Shown one piece after another: positions 28,101-37,704 of a stretch of DNA of 64,000 bases (the stretch's first letter is position 1; each line of letters begins with the position of its first letter). The DNA comes from Mesorhizobium sp. M4B.F.Ca.ET.058.02.1.1 (lineage in GTDB: Bacteria > Pseudomonadota > Alphaproteobacteria > Rhizobiales > Rhizobiaceae). The stretch covers positions 3,224,001 through 3,288,000 of the forward strand of contig NZ_CP034450.1 of assembly GCF_003952505.1 (NCBI RefSeq), read 5' to 3'. Position numbers and translations under genes: made by a program. Below the pieces are notes generated by a model, which was not told the origin of the DNA, ran no database searches, and saw only the letters and a list, made by a program, of their open reading frames with translations.

Positions 28101-28874
28101 TCAATAGATATCGAAGTCGAAATACTTCGCCTGGATCTTCTTGTAGGTGCCGTCGGCGACGATGGCGTCTATTGCCGCGTTGAGCTTGTCGCGAAGTGCA
28201 GTGTCGTCCAGGCGCACGGCGATGCCGGCTTCGGTCTCGGTGCCCTTGACGTCACCGACCAGCTTGCAGCAGCCGTCGCTCGCCTTCTTCAGCCAGTCCA
28301 CCAGCACGAACTTGTCCGAAATGACGGCGTCGAGCCGGCCGTTCTGGAGATCGGTAATCGCCTCCTCCTGGGTCGGATAGAGCTTGGCCTCGGCGCCGGC
28401 CTTACCATAAACGTCCTGGGCGAAGTCGGCCTGAGTGGTCGAGGCCTGGGCGCCCACCGTCTTGCCGGCGAGCGCGGCCGGTTCGGTCGAGGTGAGTTCG
28501 CTGTCCTTCGGCGCGACCAGCGCAAGCGGCGTCGTATAGTATTTGTGGGTGAAGGCGACCTGCTTCTTGCGCTCCTCGGTGATGCTCATCGAAGCGATAA
28601 TGGCGTCGAATTTCTTGGCCTGGAGGGCCGGAATGATGCCGTCCCAGTCCTGGGTGACGATCTCGCATTCGACCTTCATCTGCGCGCACAGCGCGTTGGC
28701 GATGTCGATGTCGAAGCCCTCGACCTTGCCGTCCGGCGTGATGGTGTTGAACGGCGGATAGGCGCCCTCGGTGCCGATCTTGATCTTTTCCGCGGCCTGC
28801 GCCGACAGGGCGCCGGCGCCGAGCGCCAGCATGGCGGCAGCGGCCGCCGACAGGATCCATCTCGAAATCCGCAT
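28101..28874 (-). CDS. Amino-acid ABC transporter substrate-binding protein (polar amino acid type)
   Basis: A 257-residue periplasmic binding protein of the lysine/arginine/ornithine/histidine class. It has a signal peptide (ILSAAAAAMLALGAGALSAQ, cleavage near AQAAE), then IKIGTEGAYPPFNTITPDGK, VEGFDIDIANALCAQM, DWDGIIPALQAKKFDAIIAS and the conserved EERKKQVAFTHKYY. An unusual DGCCKLVGDV loop carries two adjacent cysteines. No permease or ATPase gene lies beside it, so it is an orphan receptor here. Start at 28874 chosen from the signal peptide; two upstream ATGs exist. Confidence 0.88.
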   Translation of the reverse strand: MRISRWILSAAAAAMLALGAGALSAQAAEKIKIGTEGAYPPFNTITPDGKVEGFDIDIANALCAQMKVECEIVTQDWDGIIPALQAKKFDAIIASMSITEERKKQVAFTHKYYTTPLALVAPKDSELTSTEPAALAGKTVGAQASTTQADFAQDVYGKAGAEAKLYPTQEEAITDLQNGRLDAVISDKFVLVDWLKKASDGCCKLVGDVKGTETEAGIAVRLDDTALRDKLNAAIDAIVADGTYKKIQAKYFDFDIY

Positions 28875-28971
28875 TGTCTTCTTCCCCTTCATTTCCGTCA
28901 CCTTGACGGGCTGGGCACAGCCAAGCATGCCGCGTGGGGCCGGGCAAGCGGAGTCTAACGATGACGATGGA

Positions 28972-30066
28972 TCAGCGCGCGGCGCGGAAATGCTTGGAGA
29001 GCTTCAGGCCCTGCGCCTGGTAGTTCGAGCCGAGATCGGTGCCGTAAAGCGCCTGTGGCCGCTTCAGCATGTGTTCGTAAACCAGACGGCCGACGATCTG
29101 GCCGTGGTCGAGGATGAACGGCACCTCGTGGCTGCGCACTTCGAGCACCGCCCGGCTGCCGGTGCCGCCGGCCGCCGAATGGCCGAAGCCCGGATCGAAG
29201 AAGCCGGCATAGTGGACGCGGAATTCGCCGACCAGCGGATCGAAGGGCGTCATCTCGGCGGCGTAGAGCGGCGGCACATGCACCGCCTCGCGGCTGACCA
29301 GGATGTAGAATTCGTCTGGATCGAGCACCAATTCTCCGGCGCCGCTCTTGTAGAGCGGCTCCCAGAAATCGACGACGTCCTGCGCGGCCCGCTTGTCGAC
29401 ATCGACGAGGCCGGTATGGTGCTTGCCGCGATAGCCGACCAGCCCGTCCTTGTCGCCGTCGAGATCGATCGAGAGCGCGATGCCACCGCCGGAAATGTTG
29501 GGCGGCTCGGTGGCGACCAGCATCTCGCCATGGTGGAGCTCGCGCAACTCGCTCTCCGACAGCAGCGCATTGCCGGTGCGGAAACGGATTTGCGACAGCC
29601 GGGATCCGGCACGCACCACGATCGGGAAGGTGCGCGGGCTGACCTCGAGGTAGAGCGGCCCGGCATAGCCGGCAGCGATCTTGTCGAACTCGTGACCGCG
29701 GTCGGTCATCACCCGGGTGAAGATGTCGAGCCGCCCGGTCGAGCTTTTCGGATTGGCCGAGGCAGAGACATTCGCCGGCAATGCCAGGCTCTCCAGCAGC
29801 GGCACGATGTAGACGCAGCCCGTCTCCAGCACAGCGCCGTCAGCGAGATTGATCTCGTGCAGCTTCAGCCGGTCGAGCTTGTCGGCCACCAGATGATCGG
29901 GGCCGGGCAGGAAGGAGGCGCGCACGCGGAAAGCCTTGTCGCCCAGCCTGAGGTCGAGGCTGGCCGGCTGGACCTGGTCGGCATCGAGGGCGCGCGGCGA
30001 CTTCAGCGCGCCGGACTGGAACAGCGCGGAAATGTCCTGATCGGGAAGAATGCCTGTCTGCCGCAA
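28972..30066 (-). CDS. dcd: dCTP deaminase, double-length alphaproteobacterial form
   Basis: Dcd deaminates dCTP to dUTP, feeding thymidylate synthesis. At 364 residues it is about twice the usual 190, because the dUTPase-type fold is duplicated, as is usual in Rhizobiales. The first half has QPASLDLRLGDKAFRVRAS and SANPKSSTGRLDIFTRVMTD, with the catalytic-region PKSSTGR; the second half has AEMTPFDPLVGEFRVHYAGF and GSRAVLEVRSHEVPFILDHG. Start ATG at 30066. It diverges from metZ; the gap holds the SAM-II riboswitch. Confidence 0.92.
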   Translation of the reverse strand: MRQTGILPDQDISALFQSGALKSPRALDADQVQPASLDLRLGDKAFRVRASFLPGPDHLVADKLDRLKLHEINLADGAVLETGCVYIVPLLESLALPANVSASANPKSSTGRLDIFTRVMTDRGHEFDKIAAGYAGPLYLEVSPRTFPIVVRAGSRLSQIRFRTGNALLSESELRELHHGEMLVATEPPNISGGGIALSIDLDGDKDGLVGYRGKHHTGLVDVDKRAAQDVVDFWEPLYKSGAGELVLDPDEFYILVSREAVHVPPLYAAEMTPFDPLVGEFRVHYAGFFDPGFGHSAAGGTGSRAVLEVRSHEVPFILDHGQIVGRLVYEHMLKRPQALYGTDLGSNYQAQGLKLSKHFRAAR

Positions 30067-30156
30067 AGCTGGCTCCGCTCCAAGGCCGCTGGTACAAACC
30101 TCTTAATGAAGCCGGCAATTGACGCAAGCGCGGTGCGGGTCTAAAGGGTCGTTATC

Positions 30157-30209
30157 CCGTGGTGATTTGGCCGGTCGGCTTGCAGCCACGTTAAACAAGT
30201 CGCTAAAGG
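30157..30209 (+). promoter_or_regulatory. SAM-II riboswitch
   Basis: The SAM-II consensus is clear: P1 arms CGTGG (30158-30162) and CCACG (30186-30190), the GTGATTTGG loop, GGCTTGCAGCCACG, TTAAACAA, and the 3' pseudoknot block GTCGCTAAAGG. SAM-II aptamers bind S-adenosylmethionine and repress met genes in alphaproteobacteria. Here it precedes metZ by about 75 nt, with an intrinsic terminator between. Confidence 0.95.
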
Positions 30210-30234
30210 ACCGTCGGGCCGCAAGGCCGTATGG

Positions 30235-30266
30235 ACCGGTTGCGACTTTTCGCGGCCGGTTTTTTT
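30235..30266 (+). terminator. Riboswitch-linked intrinsic terminator upstream of metZ
   Basis: An 11-bp stem (ACCGGTTGCGA at 30235-30245 with TCGCGGCCGGT at 30250-30260, two G-T pairs), loop CTTT, then a T7 tract. GCGACTT (30242-30248) can instead pair with AAGTCGC (30197-30203) in the aptamer 3' side, which would break the terminator. Confidence 0.8.
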
Positions 30267-30284
30267 GTATCTGGAAGTAGAGCG

Positions 30285-31472
30285 ATGACCAAGAAGCGTG
30301 ACTGGAAGCCTCAGACGGCACTCGTGCATGGCGGAACGCTGCGTTCCGGCTTCGGCGAGACAGCCGAGGCGATGTACCTCACCCAAGGCTATGTCTATGA
30401 GACGGCGCAGGCGGCGGAGGCCCGCTTCAAGGGCGAGGAACCAGGCTTCATCTATTCGCGCTACGCCAACCCGACGGTCGACATGTTCGAAAAACGCATG
30501 TGCGCGCTGGAAGGTGCGGAGGACGCGCGCGCGACCTCCTCCGGCATGGCCGCGGTGACGGCGGCACTACTGTGCAGCGCCAGGGCCGGCGACCATATCG
30601 TGGCGGCGCGCGCGCTGTTCGGCTCCTGCCGCTGGGTGGTCGAGACGCTGGCGCCGAAATACGGCATCGAGGCGACGCTGGTCGACGGCACCGACATCGC
30701 CAACTGGGAAAAGGCGGTGAAGCCCAACACCAAGCTGTTCTTCCTGGAAAGCCCGACCAACCCGACGCTGGAAGTGGTCGATATCGCCGCCGTCGCGGCA
30801 CTCGCCAATTCGATCGGCGCCAGACTGATCGTCGACAATGTCTTCGCCACGCCCCTGCAGCAGAAGCCCTTGCAGCTCGGTGCCCATATTGTGGTCTATT
30901 CGGCGACCAAGCACATCGACGGCCAGGGGCGCTGCCTCGGTGGCGTCATCCTGTCGGACAAGAAGTGGATCGACGAGAACCTGCACGACTATTTCCGCCA
31001 TACCGGCCCCAGCCTGTCGCCGTTCAACGCCTGGACGCTGCTGAAGGGCCTGGAGACGCTGCCGCTGCGGGTGCGCCAGCAGACCGAAAGCGCCGGCAAG
31101 ATCGCCGACTTCCTCGCCGAACGGCCGGAGATCGCCCGCGTCATCTATCCGGGCCGGGCCGACCACCCGCAGGCCGAGATCGTCAGGAAGCAGATGTCGG
31201 GCGGCTCGACGCTGATCTGCCTCGACGTCAAGGGCGGCAAGCAGGCGGCCTTCGCCTTCCAGAACGCCCTCGACATCGTGCTGATCTCCAATAATCTCGG
31301 CGACGCCAAGAGCCTGATCACCCACCCGGCGACGACCACGCACAAGAACCTCAGCGACGAAGCGCGCGCCGAGCTCGGCATCGGCCCGGGCACGCTCCGG
31401 CTCTCGGTCGGCCTGGAGGACACGGACGACCTGCTCGCCGATGTCGAGCAGGCACTGAAGGCGGCGAAATAG
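30285..31472 (+). CDS. metZ: O-succinylhomoserine sulfhydrylase (MetZ)
   Basis: MetZ makes homocysteine from O-succinylhomoserine and sulfide in methionine synthesis. The 395-residue Cys/Met-metabolism PLP enzyme has TQGYVYETAQAAEARFKGEE, the YSRYANPTV block, LIVDNVFATPLQQKPL, the PLP-lysine in VYSATKHIDGQGRCLGGVIL, and C-terminal SLITHPATTTHKNLSDEARA. Start ATG 30285 gives MTKKRDWKPQTALVHGG; an ATG at 30231 lies inside the terminator region and is not credible. The SAM-II riboswitch and terminator upstream imply repression by S-adenosylmethionine. Confidence 0.95.
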   Translation: MTKKRDWKPQTALVHGGTLRSGFGETAEAMYLTQGYVYETAQAAEARFKGEEPGFIYSRYANPTVDMFEKRMCALEGAEDARATSSGMAAVTAALLCSARAGDHIVAARALFGSCRWVVETLAPKYGIEATLVDGTDIANWEKAVKPNTKLFFLESPTNPTLEVVDIAAVAALANSIGARLIVDNVFATPLQQKPLQLGAHIVVYSATKHIDGQGRCLGGVILSDKKWIDENLHDYFRHTGPSLSPFNAWTLLKGLETLPLRVRQQTESAGKIADFLAERPEIARVIYPGRADHPQAEIVRKQMSGGSTLICLDVKGGKQAAFAFQNALDIVLISNNLGDAKSLITHPATTTHKNLSDEARAELGIGPGTLRLSVGLEDTDDLLADVEQALKAAK

Positions 31473-31494
31473 GGGACCTGGGCGAAGGCCCCGG

Positions 31495-32644
31495 TCAGGC
31501 ACTCGAGGGCGTCTCTTCCAGTTCGGCCACCTTGGTGCCGATGGTCATGGCGTTGCCGCGCCAGTCGACGGCGCCGCCCAGCCAACCGCGCGCCCATATC
31601 GCCGGCAGCATCGCGTCGCGCGCGATCATGGCGGCGACGATGCGCGGCGACAGGTACCAGCCCTTGGCCGAGGCGAGCGCGCATTCCGGCAGATAGGCGA
31701 GCGCCAGCACGCAAAGCGCCGTGGCCGGCAGGCTGATGCCCGCGTGAGCCGCCGCAAACAGCGCCAGCAGCAGCGGCAGCGCCGCGCCGGTCATGATCTC
31801 CGGCGCGAAGAACAGCGGGAAGGTGACGCGGCGCAGCCGCGCCCAGCGCGCCTGGCGCGACCAGATCTCGCCGAGCCGGCGCTCGCCCAGCGGCTGTTCG
31901 AAGGGCGAGGCAACGAGATGGACGCGAAGGCCGAGCCCGTTGACCAGCTTGGTCGCCGCGGCGTCCTCGGCGATCTCGGCGGCAAGCGCGCGGATGCCGC
32001 CATTGGCGTCGAGCATGGGCTTGTTCCACAGCATGCTCTTGCCCTGGGCAAAGCCGAGGCCAAGCGCCTCGCCGGCATATTGCCAGCGCGCCTGCAGCGT
32101 GTTGAGGAAGGCGCATTCGACCTCCGCCCAGAAGCCGTCCGGCCGCGAGCCGATCGGCGTCGAGCAGACGAGGCCACTGTCCGACCGCCAGGCTGCCATC
32201 AGATGCTGAATATAGTCGTGCCGCATCAGCACGTTGGAATCGGCGAGGATCACCCAGTGATGGCGCGCCGCCTCCCAGCCCTTGACGCAATTGTTGAGCT
32301 TCGGATTGGCGCTGACGCGGTCGTCGCCGACCAGCAGCCGGCACCTTGGGAAACCGGGCAATCGCCCGGTTTATCAGCTTGGCCACCGGATCGTCGGCAT
32401 GGGCGACGCAGAAGATCAGTTCGTAACGCGGCCAGTCGAGCGTGAAAGCGCGCTGGAGCGTCTCCTCGGTGAACGGCTCGACGCCGCGCGCGGGAATGAC
32501 GATCGAGACCGGCGCCGTCCTGCCGGCGGGCGGCGCCGCGCCGCGCGGGGGTTTCAGCCTCAAAGCCGCGAGCAGGATGCTGGTGAGATTGGCGAGGAGC
32601 AAGGCTATCGAAAGCAGGGCGGCGGCTATGGCGATCAGTTCCAT
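31495..32644 (-). pseudogene. Glycosyltransferase family 2/21 (ceramide glucosyltransferase-like), frameshifted
   Basis: Two overlapping frames together encode one protein of about 382 residues. The N-terminal part (from ATG 32644) has a transmembrane helix MELIAIAAALLSIALLLANL and the GT-A opening PVSIVIPARGVEPFTEE; the C-terminal part has NPKLNNCVKGWEAARHHWVI, LADSNVLM (DXD), SRQARWARLRR (the Q/RxxRW motif of GT21) and several membrane helices. The frames meet at about 32341-32352, where one extra base (likely in the CCC of TTTCCCAAGG) breaks the gene. Without it the join reads FPRCRLLVGDD. Either a real mutation or a sequence error; if real, the enzyme is inactive. Confidence 0.8.
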
Positions 32645-32869
32645 CGAGGTCTGGTCACTCCGGAAAAGCCGGCTGGGAATGGCCGTCTTGAACAGGTCGA
32701 CAGAGCGATGAGTCGCCCGGCACGGTCTGCGCACACCATCATTGTCGTGTGTCACTTAAATGACATTGTTTGCCGGCACGTGCGCATAAGGACGGAAGGG
32801 ATGGGCATCACGCATCGTTGACCTGATCGCGGAGCGAGCCGAAAGTTCCCGAACTGTTTGGAGCAGCTC

Positions 32870-33262
32870 ATGTATCGCGCCGTCACGCGCAAGATCGAAG
32901 TGCAGGTCAGGCCGTTCTATCTGGAGGATCGCTCCGATCCGTCGGAGAATCGCTATGTCTGGGGCTATCACGTGACCATCGACAACCAGTCGGACGAGTT
33001 CGTGCAGTTGCTGTCGCGCTATTGGCATATCACCGACGGCAGCGGCCGTGTCGAGGAGGTGCGCGGCGCCGGCGTCGTTGGCGACCAGCCCGAGCTCAAT
33101 CCCGGCGACAGTTACCAGTACACCTCCGGCTGCCCGCTTTCGACGCCGTCGGGCATCATGGTCGGCCACTACACGATGCGCAACAAGCAGGGCGAGACGT
33201 TCGACGTCGCTATACCTGCTTTCTCGCTCGACCTGCCGGGCACGCGACGGACGGTGAACTAG
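32870..33262 (+). CDS. apaG: ApaG (Co2+/Mg2+ efflux-associated, DUF525) protein
   Basis: A 130-residue ApaG protein with an Ig-like/FN3 beta sandwich. Family blocks are [60 protein letters not shown] and [11 protein letters not shown]. The start ATG 32870 has GGAG 6 nt before it; a TTG at 32858 is in frame but would place that site inside. Known links are to Co2+ resistance and phosphatase partners, but the molecular role is unsettled. Confidence 0.95.
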   Translation: MYRAVTRKIEVQVRPFYLEDRSDPSENRYVWGYHVTIDNQSDEFVQLLSRYWHITDGSGRVEEVRGAGVVGDQPELNPGDSYQYTSGCPLSTPSGIMVGHYTMRNKQGETFDVAIPAFSLDLPGTRRTVN

Positions 33263-33365
33263 TGGCCGCCTACCCCCTTGGCGCCGGCACACCGGCGTGC
33301 GAGCGTCAAAGCAACTTTGCTTCCCATTGATCAAGGGAGGCTGCCATGCGCCAGGCAGCGACTTG

Positions 33366-34176
33366 ATGCACAAAATTGAAACAGGGCTGTTTCTGGGCCG
33401 GCTGCCGTTCGCCAGCGTTGGACAAGGACCGGAAAGGCTTCTCATCATCAACGGCGGTCAGGGGTTCATGATGAAACCCTGTCCATCCAGACTGGAAAAG
33501 GACGCCAGACAGCTCATCCATATCCTTCCACCCGGCACGAGCTTTGTGCTGATTGGCTACGATCCCGCTCCCAAAGCCGATCTATCGCTCGAGGGCATGG
33601 CCAGAGACATCGCGGAGATCATCGACGCTGACTTCAAGAAGCCAGCGAAGTTGATGGGTATTTCCTATGGCGGCGTTGTCGCAACGCAGGTGACCGCACG
33701 CTATCCAGACCTGGTAGGCAGGCTGGTCCTCGCTGGCGAGTGCGCATGGCTTTTCGGCCGATGGAAAAGAGCGGCTCAAGAGACAGATCCAATTCGCAAA
33801 AGCCGAACAATTTCACGCGCTTTTGGAGGAATTCACAACGGCGTTTCGGCGGCCGTGGCTGAACCTTCTTTTGCGTTTTCGACTGAGGTTCGAAGGACGC
33901 AGCCTGATTGCCCGGATGGGAGCGCCAAGGACGATTGGGCGCTATCTCGAGGCAATGCTCGACAACGATGTGGCCTACGAAGGCCTCCGCGATATCTCGG
34001 CGAGGACCTTGATCCTCGGCGGTGAAAGGGACCAGTTTTTCGGCGGGATGATGGAAGCCACCGCGAGTGCAATCAGCGGAGCGAAGCTCACACTGCTCGC
34101 GGGAGAAACCCATATGGCTCCAGTCGAACGAGCGTCAGAGGTCCGCAGGCACCTCGAAGAATTTATTAGAAGCTGA
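33366..34176 (+). pseudogene. Alpha/beta hydrolase, frameshifted
   Basis: The N-terminal frame from ATG 33366 (MHKIETGLFLGRLPFASVGQ) contains the nucleophile elbow LMGISYGGVVATQV and GRLVLAG. From about 33737 the protein continues in the +1 frame: SAHGFSADGKERLKRQIQFA, then LLEEFTTAFRRPWLNLL, the acid-strand TLILGGERDQFFGG, and the catalytic-His region AGETHMAPVERASEV. One extra base near GGCGAGTGCG explains the break. No homopolymer lies there, so a true mutation is plausible. The restored protein would be about 269 residues, typical of the family. Confidence 0.78.
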
Positions 34177-34290
34177 AATCGGTGCGGCGGCCAAGCGCAG
34201 TCAAAAAGGACGCCCGACAATGCAGGCTATGTATCCTCTCCCCCGGTGGGAGAGAGGATAGATTGCGGTGCGGCTTGTCAGAAGGCGAGC

Positions 34291-35298
34291 CTACTGCGCG
34301 GCGAACTCCGTCGGATCGAAGTCGTACTGCGTCGAGCAGAACTCGCAGGCGACGTGGATGCCGCCATCCTCGGTGCTGTCCTTGATCTCCTCGGCGGAGA
34401 AGCCCGCGAGGATGCCGCGGATCTTCTCGCGCGAGCACGAGCACTGGTCGGCAACCGGCACGCCGCCGAACACGCGTACGCCGTGCTCGTGAAACAGCCG
34501 GTAGAGCAGCCGCTCGGCGCCGACCGTCGGATCGATCAGCTCGGTCGGCTCGATGGTGCCGAGCAGCGCCAGCAACTCCTGCCAGGAGTTGTCGGCCGGA
34601 TCATGCACCGCCTCGCGCGGATCGCCATCGCCGCCGGAAATGTCCGGCACGCGCATGCGTTCCGGCGCCTTCGGCAGGAATTGCGCCAGAAGACCGCCGG
34701 CGCGCCACTGCTCACGGGCGCCTCGGGGACCGGGCGTCACCAGCTTGGCCACCGACAGCCTGATGTCGGTGGGGATCTGCTCCGACTGGCGGAAATAGGT
34801 GCGCGCGGCCTCTTCCAGCGAGGAGCCGTCGAGCTGGACGATGCCCTGATAGCGCTGCGTGTGGACGCCTTGGTCGATGGTCAGCGCCAGCACGCCGTTG
34901 CCGAGCAGCGTCTGCTGCGAGACCTCGCCGGCGGCGGTCAGCACCTGCAGCCGATCGGCATCGAAGCGCGCATAGCCGCGCAGCGCATGCGGGGTGGAGA
35001 AATCCGCCACCAGCATATCGACCGGCCCGTCGGTTCGGGTCTGCAGGATGAACTTGCCTTCGAACTTGAGCGAAGTGCCGAGCAGCACCGTCAGCACGCA
35101 GGCTTCCGCCAGCAGGCGGGCGACCGGTTCCGGATAATCGTGGCGGGCAAGAATGGCGTCGAGCATCGGCCCGAGCTGCACGGTGCGGCCACGCACGTCG
35201 AGCGGGGCGACCTCGAACGGCACGACATGGTCGTCGCCGGCATAGCCGAATTCGCCGAGTTGCGGGTGATGTTTAGTCACTTGACGGGTTTCCAACAT
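34291..35298 (-). CDS. hslO: Hsp33 redox-regulated chaperone (HslO)
   Basis: Hsp33 is a holdase switched on when oxidation releases zinc from four cysteines. The 335-residue protein has HDYPEPVARLLAEACVLTVL, QTRTDGPVDMLVADFSTPHA, QGIVQLDGSSLEEAARTYF, and the C-terminal redox switch DQCSCSREK with HVACEFCSTQYDFD (CxC plus CxxC). ATG 35298 has GGAG 7 nt upstream. It follows argF by about 100 bp on the same strand and may be cotranscribed with argDF, a common arrangement in rhizobia. Confidence 0.95.
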   Translation of the reverse strand: MLETRQVTKHHPQLGEFGYAGDDHVVPFEVAPLDVRGRTVQLGPMLDAILARHDYPEPVARLLAEACVLTVLLGTSLKFEGKFILQTRTDGPVDMLVADFSTPHALRGYARFDADRLQVLTAAGEVSQQTLLGNGVLALTIDQGVHTQRYQGIVQLDGSSLEEAARTYFRQSEQIPTDIRLSVAKLVTPGPRGAREQWRAGGLLAQFLPKAPERMRVPDISGGDGDPREAVHDPADNSWQELLALLGTIEPTELIDPTVGAERLLYRLFHEHGVRVFGGVPVADQCSCSREKIRGILAGFSAEEIKDSTEDGGIHVACEFCSTQYDFDPTEFAAQ

Positions 35299-35400
35299 GA
35301 CAAAGCTCCGGGGCGCGGCCATACCGCCCATCTGGGGGCATGCGTCCAAACGCGCTCGATTTGCGTGATGCGCCGCAGATAGGCATCACACCTCCGGAGA

Positions 35401-36312
35401 TCAAGCTCCCAGACACCAGGCCAAAACCGCCTTCTGGGCGTGCAGCCGGTTCTCGGCCTCGTCGAACACCACCGAATGCGGTCCGTCGATGACCTCGTCG
35501 GTCACCTCCTCGCCGCGATGCGCCGGCAGGCAGTGCATGAACAGCGCGTCCGGCTTCGCCTTCGCCATCAGCGCCGCATTGACCTGGTAAGGCAGGAAAA
35601 CGTTGTGGCCGCGCGCGCGATGCTCCTGGCCCATCGACACCCAGCAGTCGGTGACGATGCAGTCTGCCTGGTGGACAGCTTCCTCGGCCGAGCGGGTGAA
35701 ATTCAGCTTGCCGCCATTGGCCTTCGACCAGTCGATGTGCTTCTCATCCGGCTCGCTGCCTTCCGGCACAGCGACGTTGAGGTTGAAACGAAACCGCGCC
35801 GAGGCCTCGAGCAGCGAATGCAGCACATTGTTGCCGTCGCCGGTCCAGGCGAAGGTCTTGCCGGCCACCGGACCGCGATGCTCCTCGAAGGTCATGATGT
35901 CGGCCATCAGCTGGCAGGGATGGGTGTCGTCGGTCAGCCCGTTGATAACCGGAACGGTGGCGTTCTCGGTCAGCTCCAGCAGCCGCTCATGCGAGGTGGT
36001 GCGGATCATGATAGCGTCGACATAGCGCGACAGCACCTTGGCCGTGTCGGCGATGGTCTCGGAACGGCCGAGCTGCATCTCGGTGCCGGTCAGCATGATG
36101 GTCTCGCCGCCAAGCTGGCGCATGCCGACGTCGAAGGACACGCGCGTGCGGGTCGAGGGCTTGTCGAAGATCATCGCCAGCACCTTGCCCTCGAGCGGCT
36201 TGGTGCGCTCGCCGGCCTTGAGCCTGGCCTTTCGCACCACCGCGTCGTCAAGCATGAAGCGCAGATCGCCTTCGGAAACGGCGGAGAGGTCGGTGAAATG
36301 GCGAACGGACAT
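35401..36312 (-). CDS. argF: Ornithine carbamoyltransferase (ArgF)
   Basis: ArgF makes citrulline from ornithine and carbamoyl phosphate in arginine synthesis. The 303-residue protein has the carbamoyl-phosphate motif [49 protein letters not shown], and the ornithine-loop [17 protein letters not shown]. The start ATG 36312 ([10 protein letters not shown]) matches family N-termini; a longer frame upstream overlaps argD and is not credible. argD ends 17 bp before the start. Confidence 0.96.
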   Translation of the reverse strand: MSVRHFTDLSAVSEGDLRFMLDDAVVRKARLKAGERTKPLEGKVLAMIFDKPSTRTRVSFDVGMRQLGGETIMLTGTEMQLGRSETIADTAKVLSRYVDAIMIRTTSHERLLELTENATVPVINGLTDDTHPCQLMADIMTFEEHRGPVAGKTFAWTGDGNNVLHSLLEASARFRFNLNVAVPEGSEPDEKHIDWSKANGGKLNFTRSAEEAVHQADCIVTDCWVSMGQEHRARGHNVFLPYQVNAALMAKAKPDALFMHCLPAHRGEEVTDEVIDGPHSVVFDEAENRLHAQKAVLAWCLGA

Positions 36313-36329
36313 CGGCAATGGTTCCGGAA

Positions 36330-37529
36330 TTACTTCGCGGCGGCCGCGGCGATGGCGTCCGCCAGGCCCCGGGCGCCGGCGCGGATGCGGTCGAGCGCCT
36401 CGCCGATCTCGGCGTCGGTGACGGTGAGCGGCGGCAGCAGGCGAATGACGTTGTCGCCGGCCAGGACCGCGAGCAGATGCTGGTCGCGCAGCGCCATGTT
36501 GACCTTGGTGTTGGGCATCACGCATTTGAGGCCGAGCATCAGGCCGGTTCCCCTGATACCTTCAAGGACCTCGGGAAACTCGTCGGCCACGCCGGCCAGT
36601 CCCTGCTTCAGGAGCAGTGCCTTGCGCTGGACATCCTCGAGGAAACCTTCCTCCAGCACCACGTCGAGCACGGCGTTGCCAACCGCCATCGCCAGCGGAT
36701 TGCCGCCGAAGGTGGTGCCGTGCACGCCGGCGGTCATGCCGACCGCAGCCTCGTCGGTGGCGAGGCACGCACCCAGCGGGAAGCCGGCGCCGATGCCCTT
36801 GGCAATCGCCATCAGATCCGGGGTGACGGCGGACCATTCATGCGCAAACAGCTTGCCGGTGCGGCCAATGCCGCACTGGACCTCGTCGAAGATCAGAAGC
36901 AGGCCATGCTGGTCGCAAAGCTGCCGCAACCGCTTCAGCGACTGCGTCGGCACCGGGCGGATGCCGCCCTCGCCCTGGACCGGCTCGATCAAGATGGCGG
37001 CCGTCTCCGGCGTGATCGCCTTCTCAGCCGCGTCGATGTCGTCGAAACCGACCTGGTCGAAGCCTTCGACCTTTGGGCCGAAGCCTTCCAGATATTTATA
37101 CTGGCCGCCGGCGGCGATCGTCGCCAGCGTGCGGCCGTGGAAGGCGCCTTCGAAGGTGACGATGCGGAAACGCTCGGGATGTCCCTTGACGAAATGGTAG
37201 CGCCGCGCCGTCTTGATGGCACATTCCAGCGCCTCGGCGCCCGAATTGGTGAAGAACACCTTGTCGGCAAAGGTCGCCTCGACGAGCCGTTCGCCGAGCC
37301 GGCGCTGCTCCGGAATCTCGTAGAGGTTGGAGACATGCCAGAGCTTCGCCGCCTGCTCGGTGAGCGCTGCAACCAGATGCGGATGGCTGTGGCCAAGTGA
37401 ATTGACGGCGATGCCGCCGGCGAAATCGAGATATCGCTCGCCCTTGTCGGTGACCAGCCAGGTCCCCTCCCCGTGGTCGAAGGCCAGGGGTGCGCGAGCA
37501 AAGGTCTCGTAAAGCGCCGAACCGCTCAT
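36330..37529 (-). CDS. argD: Acetylornithine aminotransferase (ArgD)
   Basis: ArgD transaminates N-acetylglutamate semialdehyde to N-acetylornithine and may also serve in lysine synthesis. The 399-residue class III aminotransferase starts [20 protein letters not shown] and has [59 protein letters not shown] and the PLP region [18 protein letters not shown]. Upstream lies a leader with an intrinsic terminator, suggesting attenuation. It heads an argD-argF(-hslO) transcript. Confidence 0.95.
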   Translation of the reverse strand: MSGSALYETFARAPLAFDHGEGTWLVTDKGERYLDFAGGIAVNSLGHSHPHLVAALTEQAAKLWHVSNLYEIPEQRRLGERLVEATFADKVFFTNSGAEALECAIKTARRYHFVKGHPERFRIVTFEGAFHGRTLATIAAGGQYKYLEGFGPKVEGFDQVGFDDIDAAEKAITPETAAILIEPVQGEGGIRPVPTQSLKRLRQLCDQHGLLLIFDEVQCGIGRTGKLFAHEWSAVTPDLMAIAKGIGAGFPLGACLATDEAAVGMTAGVHGTTFGGNPLAMAVGNAVLDVVLEEGFLEDVQRKALLLKQGLAGVADEFPEVLEGIRGTGLMLGLKCVMPNTKVNMALRDQHLLAVLAGDNVIRLLPPLTVTDAEIGEALDRIRAGARGLADAIAAAAAK

Positions 37530-37552
37530 TATATGCGTCTCCGGAACCGGAA

Positions 37553-37579
37553 AATCAAAAAAGCCGCCAAAGCGGCGGC
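37553..37579 (-). terminator. Terminator hairpin in the argD leader
   Basis: On the minus strand GCCGCC-GCTTT-GGCGGC is followed by TTTTTTG. It sits 24-50 bp upstream of the argD start. No minus-strand gene lies between it and the divergent gcrA gene, so it cannot serve an upstream gene and is probably an attenuator. Confidence 0.6.
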
Positions 37580-37608
37580 CTTTGCGGCTTATCGTGTTTT
37601 TCGGCCAT
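37555..37608 (-). CDS. Possible argD leader peptide, 17 residues
   Basis: The frame [17 protein letters not shown] overlaps the terminator hairpin exactly and ends within its T-run. It has two arginine codons (AGG, CGG). A translation-linked attenuator would look like this, but no good ribosome binding site is seen and two Arg codons are few. Confidence 0.25.
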   Translation of the reverse strand: MAEKHDKPQRPPLWRLF

Positions 37609-37704
37609 GAAGTCAACGAAAACGTCGCGCATAGGCGCGCGGCATGCCCCTGACGAGACGCCGGTTCATAAGCGGCCGGCAAGTTGGGGAAAACCGGAAA
37701 AACC

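Noticed and set aside
36313..36525. N-terminal extension of argF
   Set aside because: The extra residues are an out-of-frame reading of the argD 3' end with Arg/His-rich composition; argF starts at 36312.
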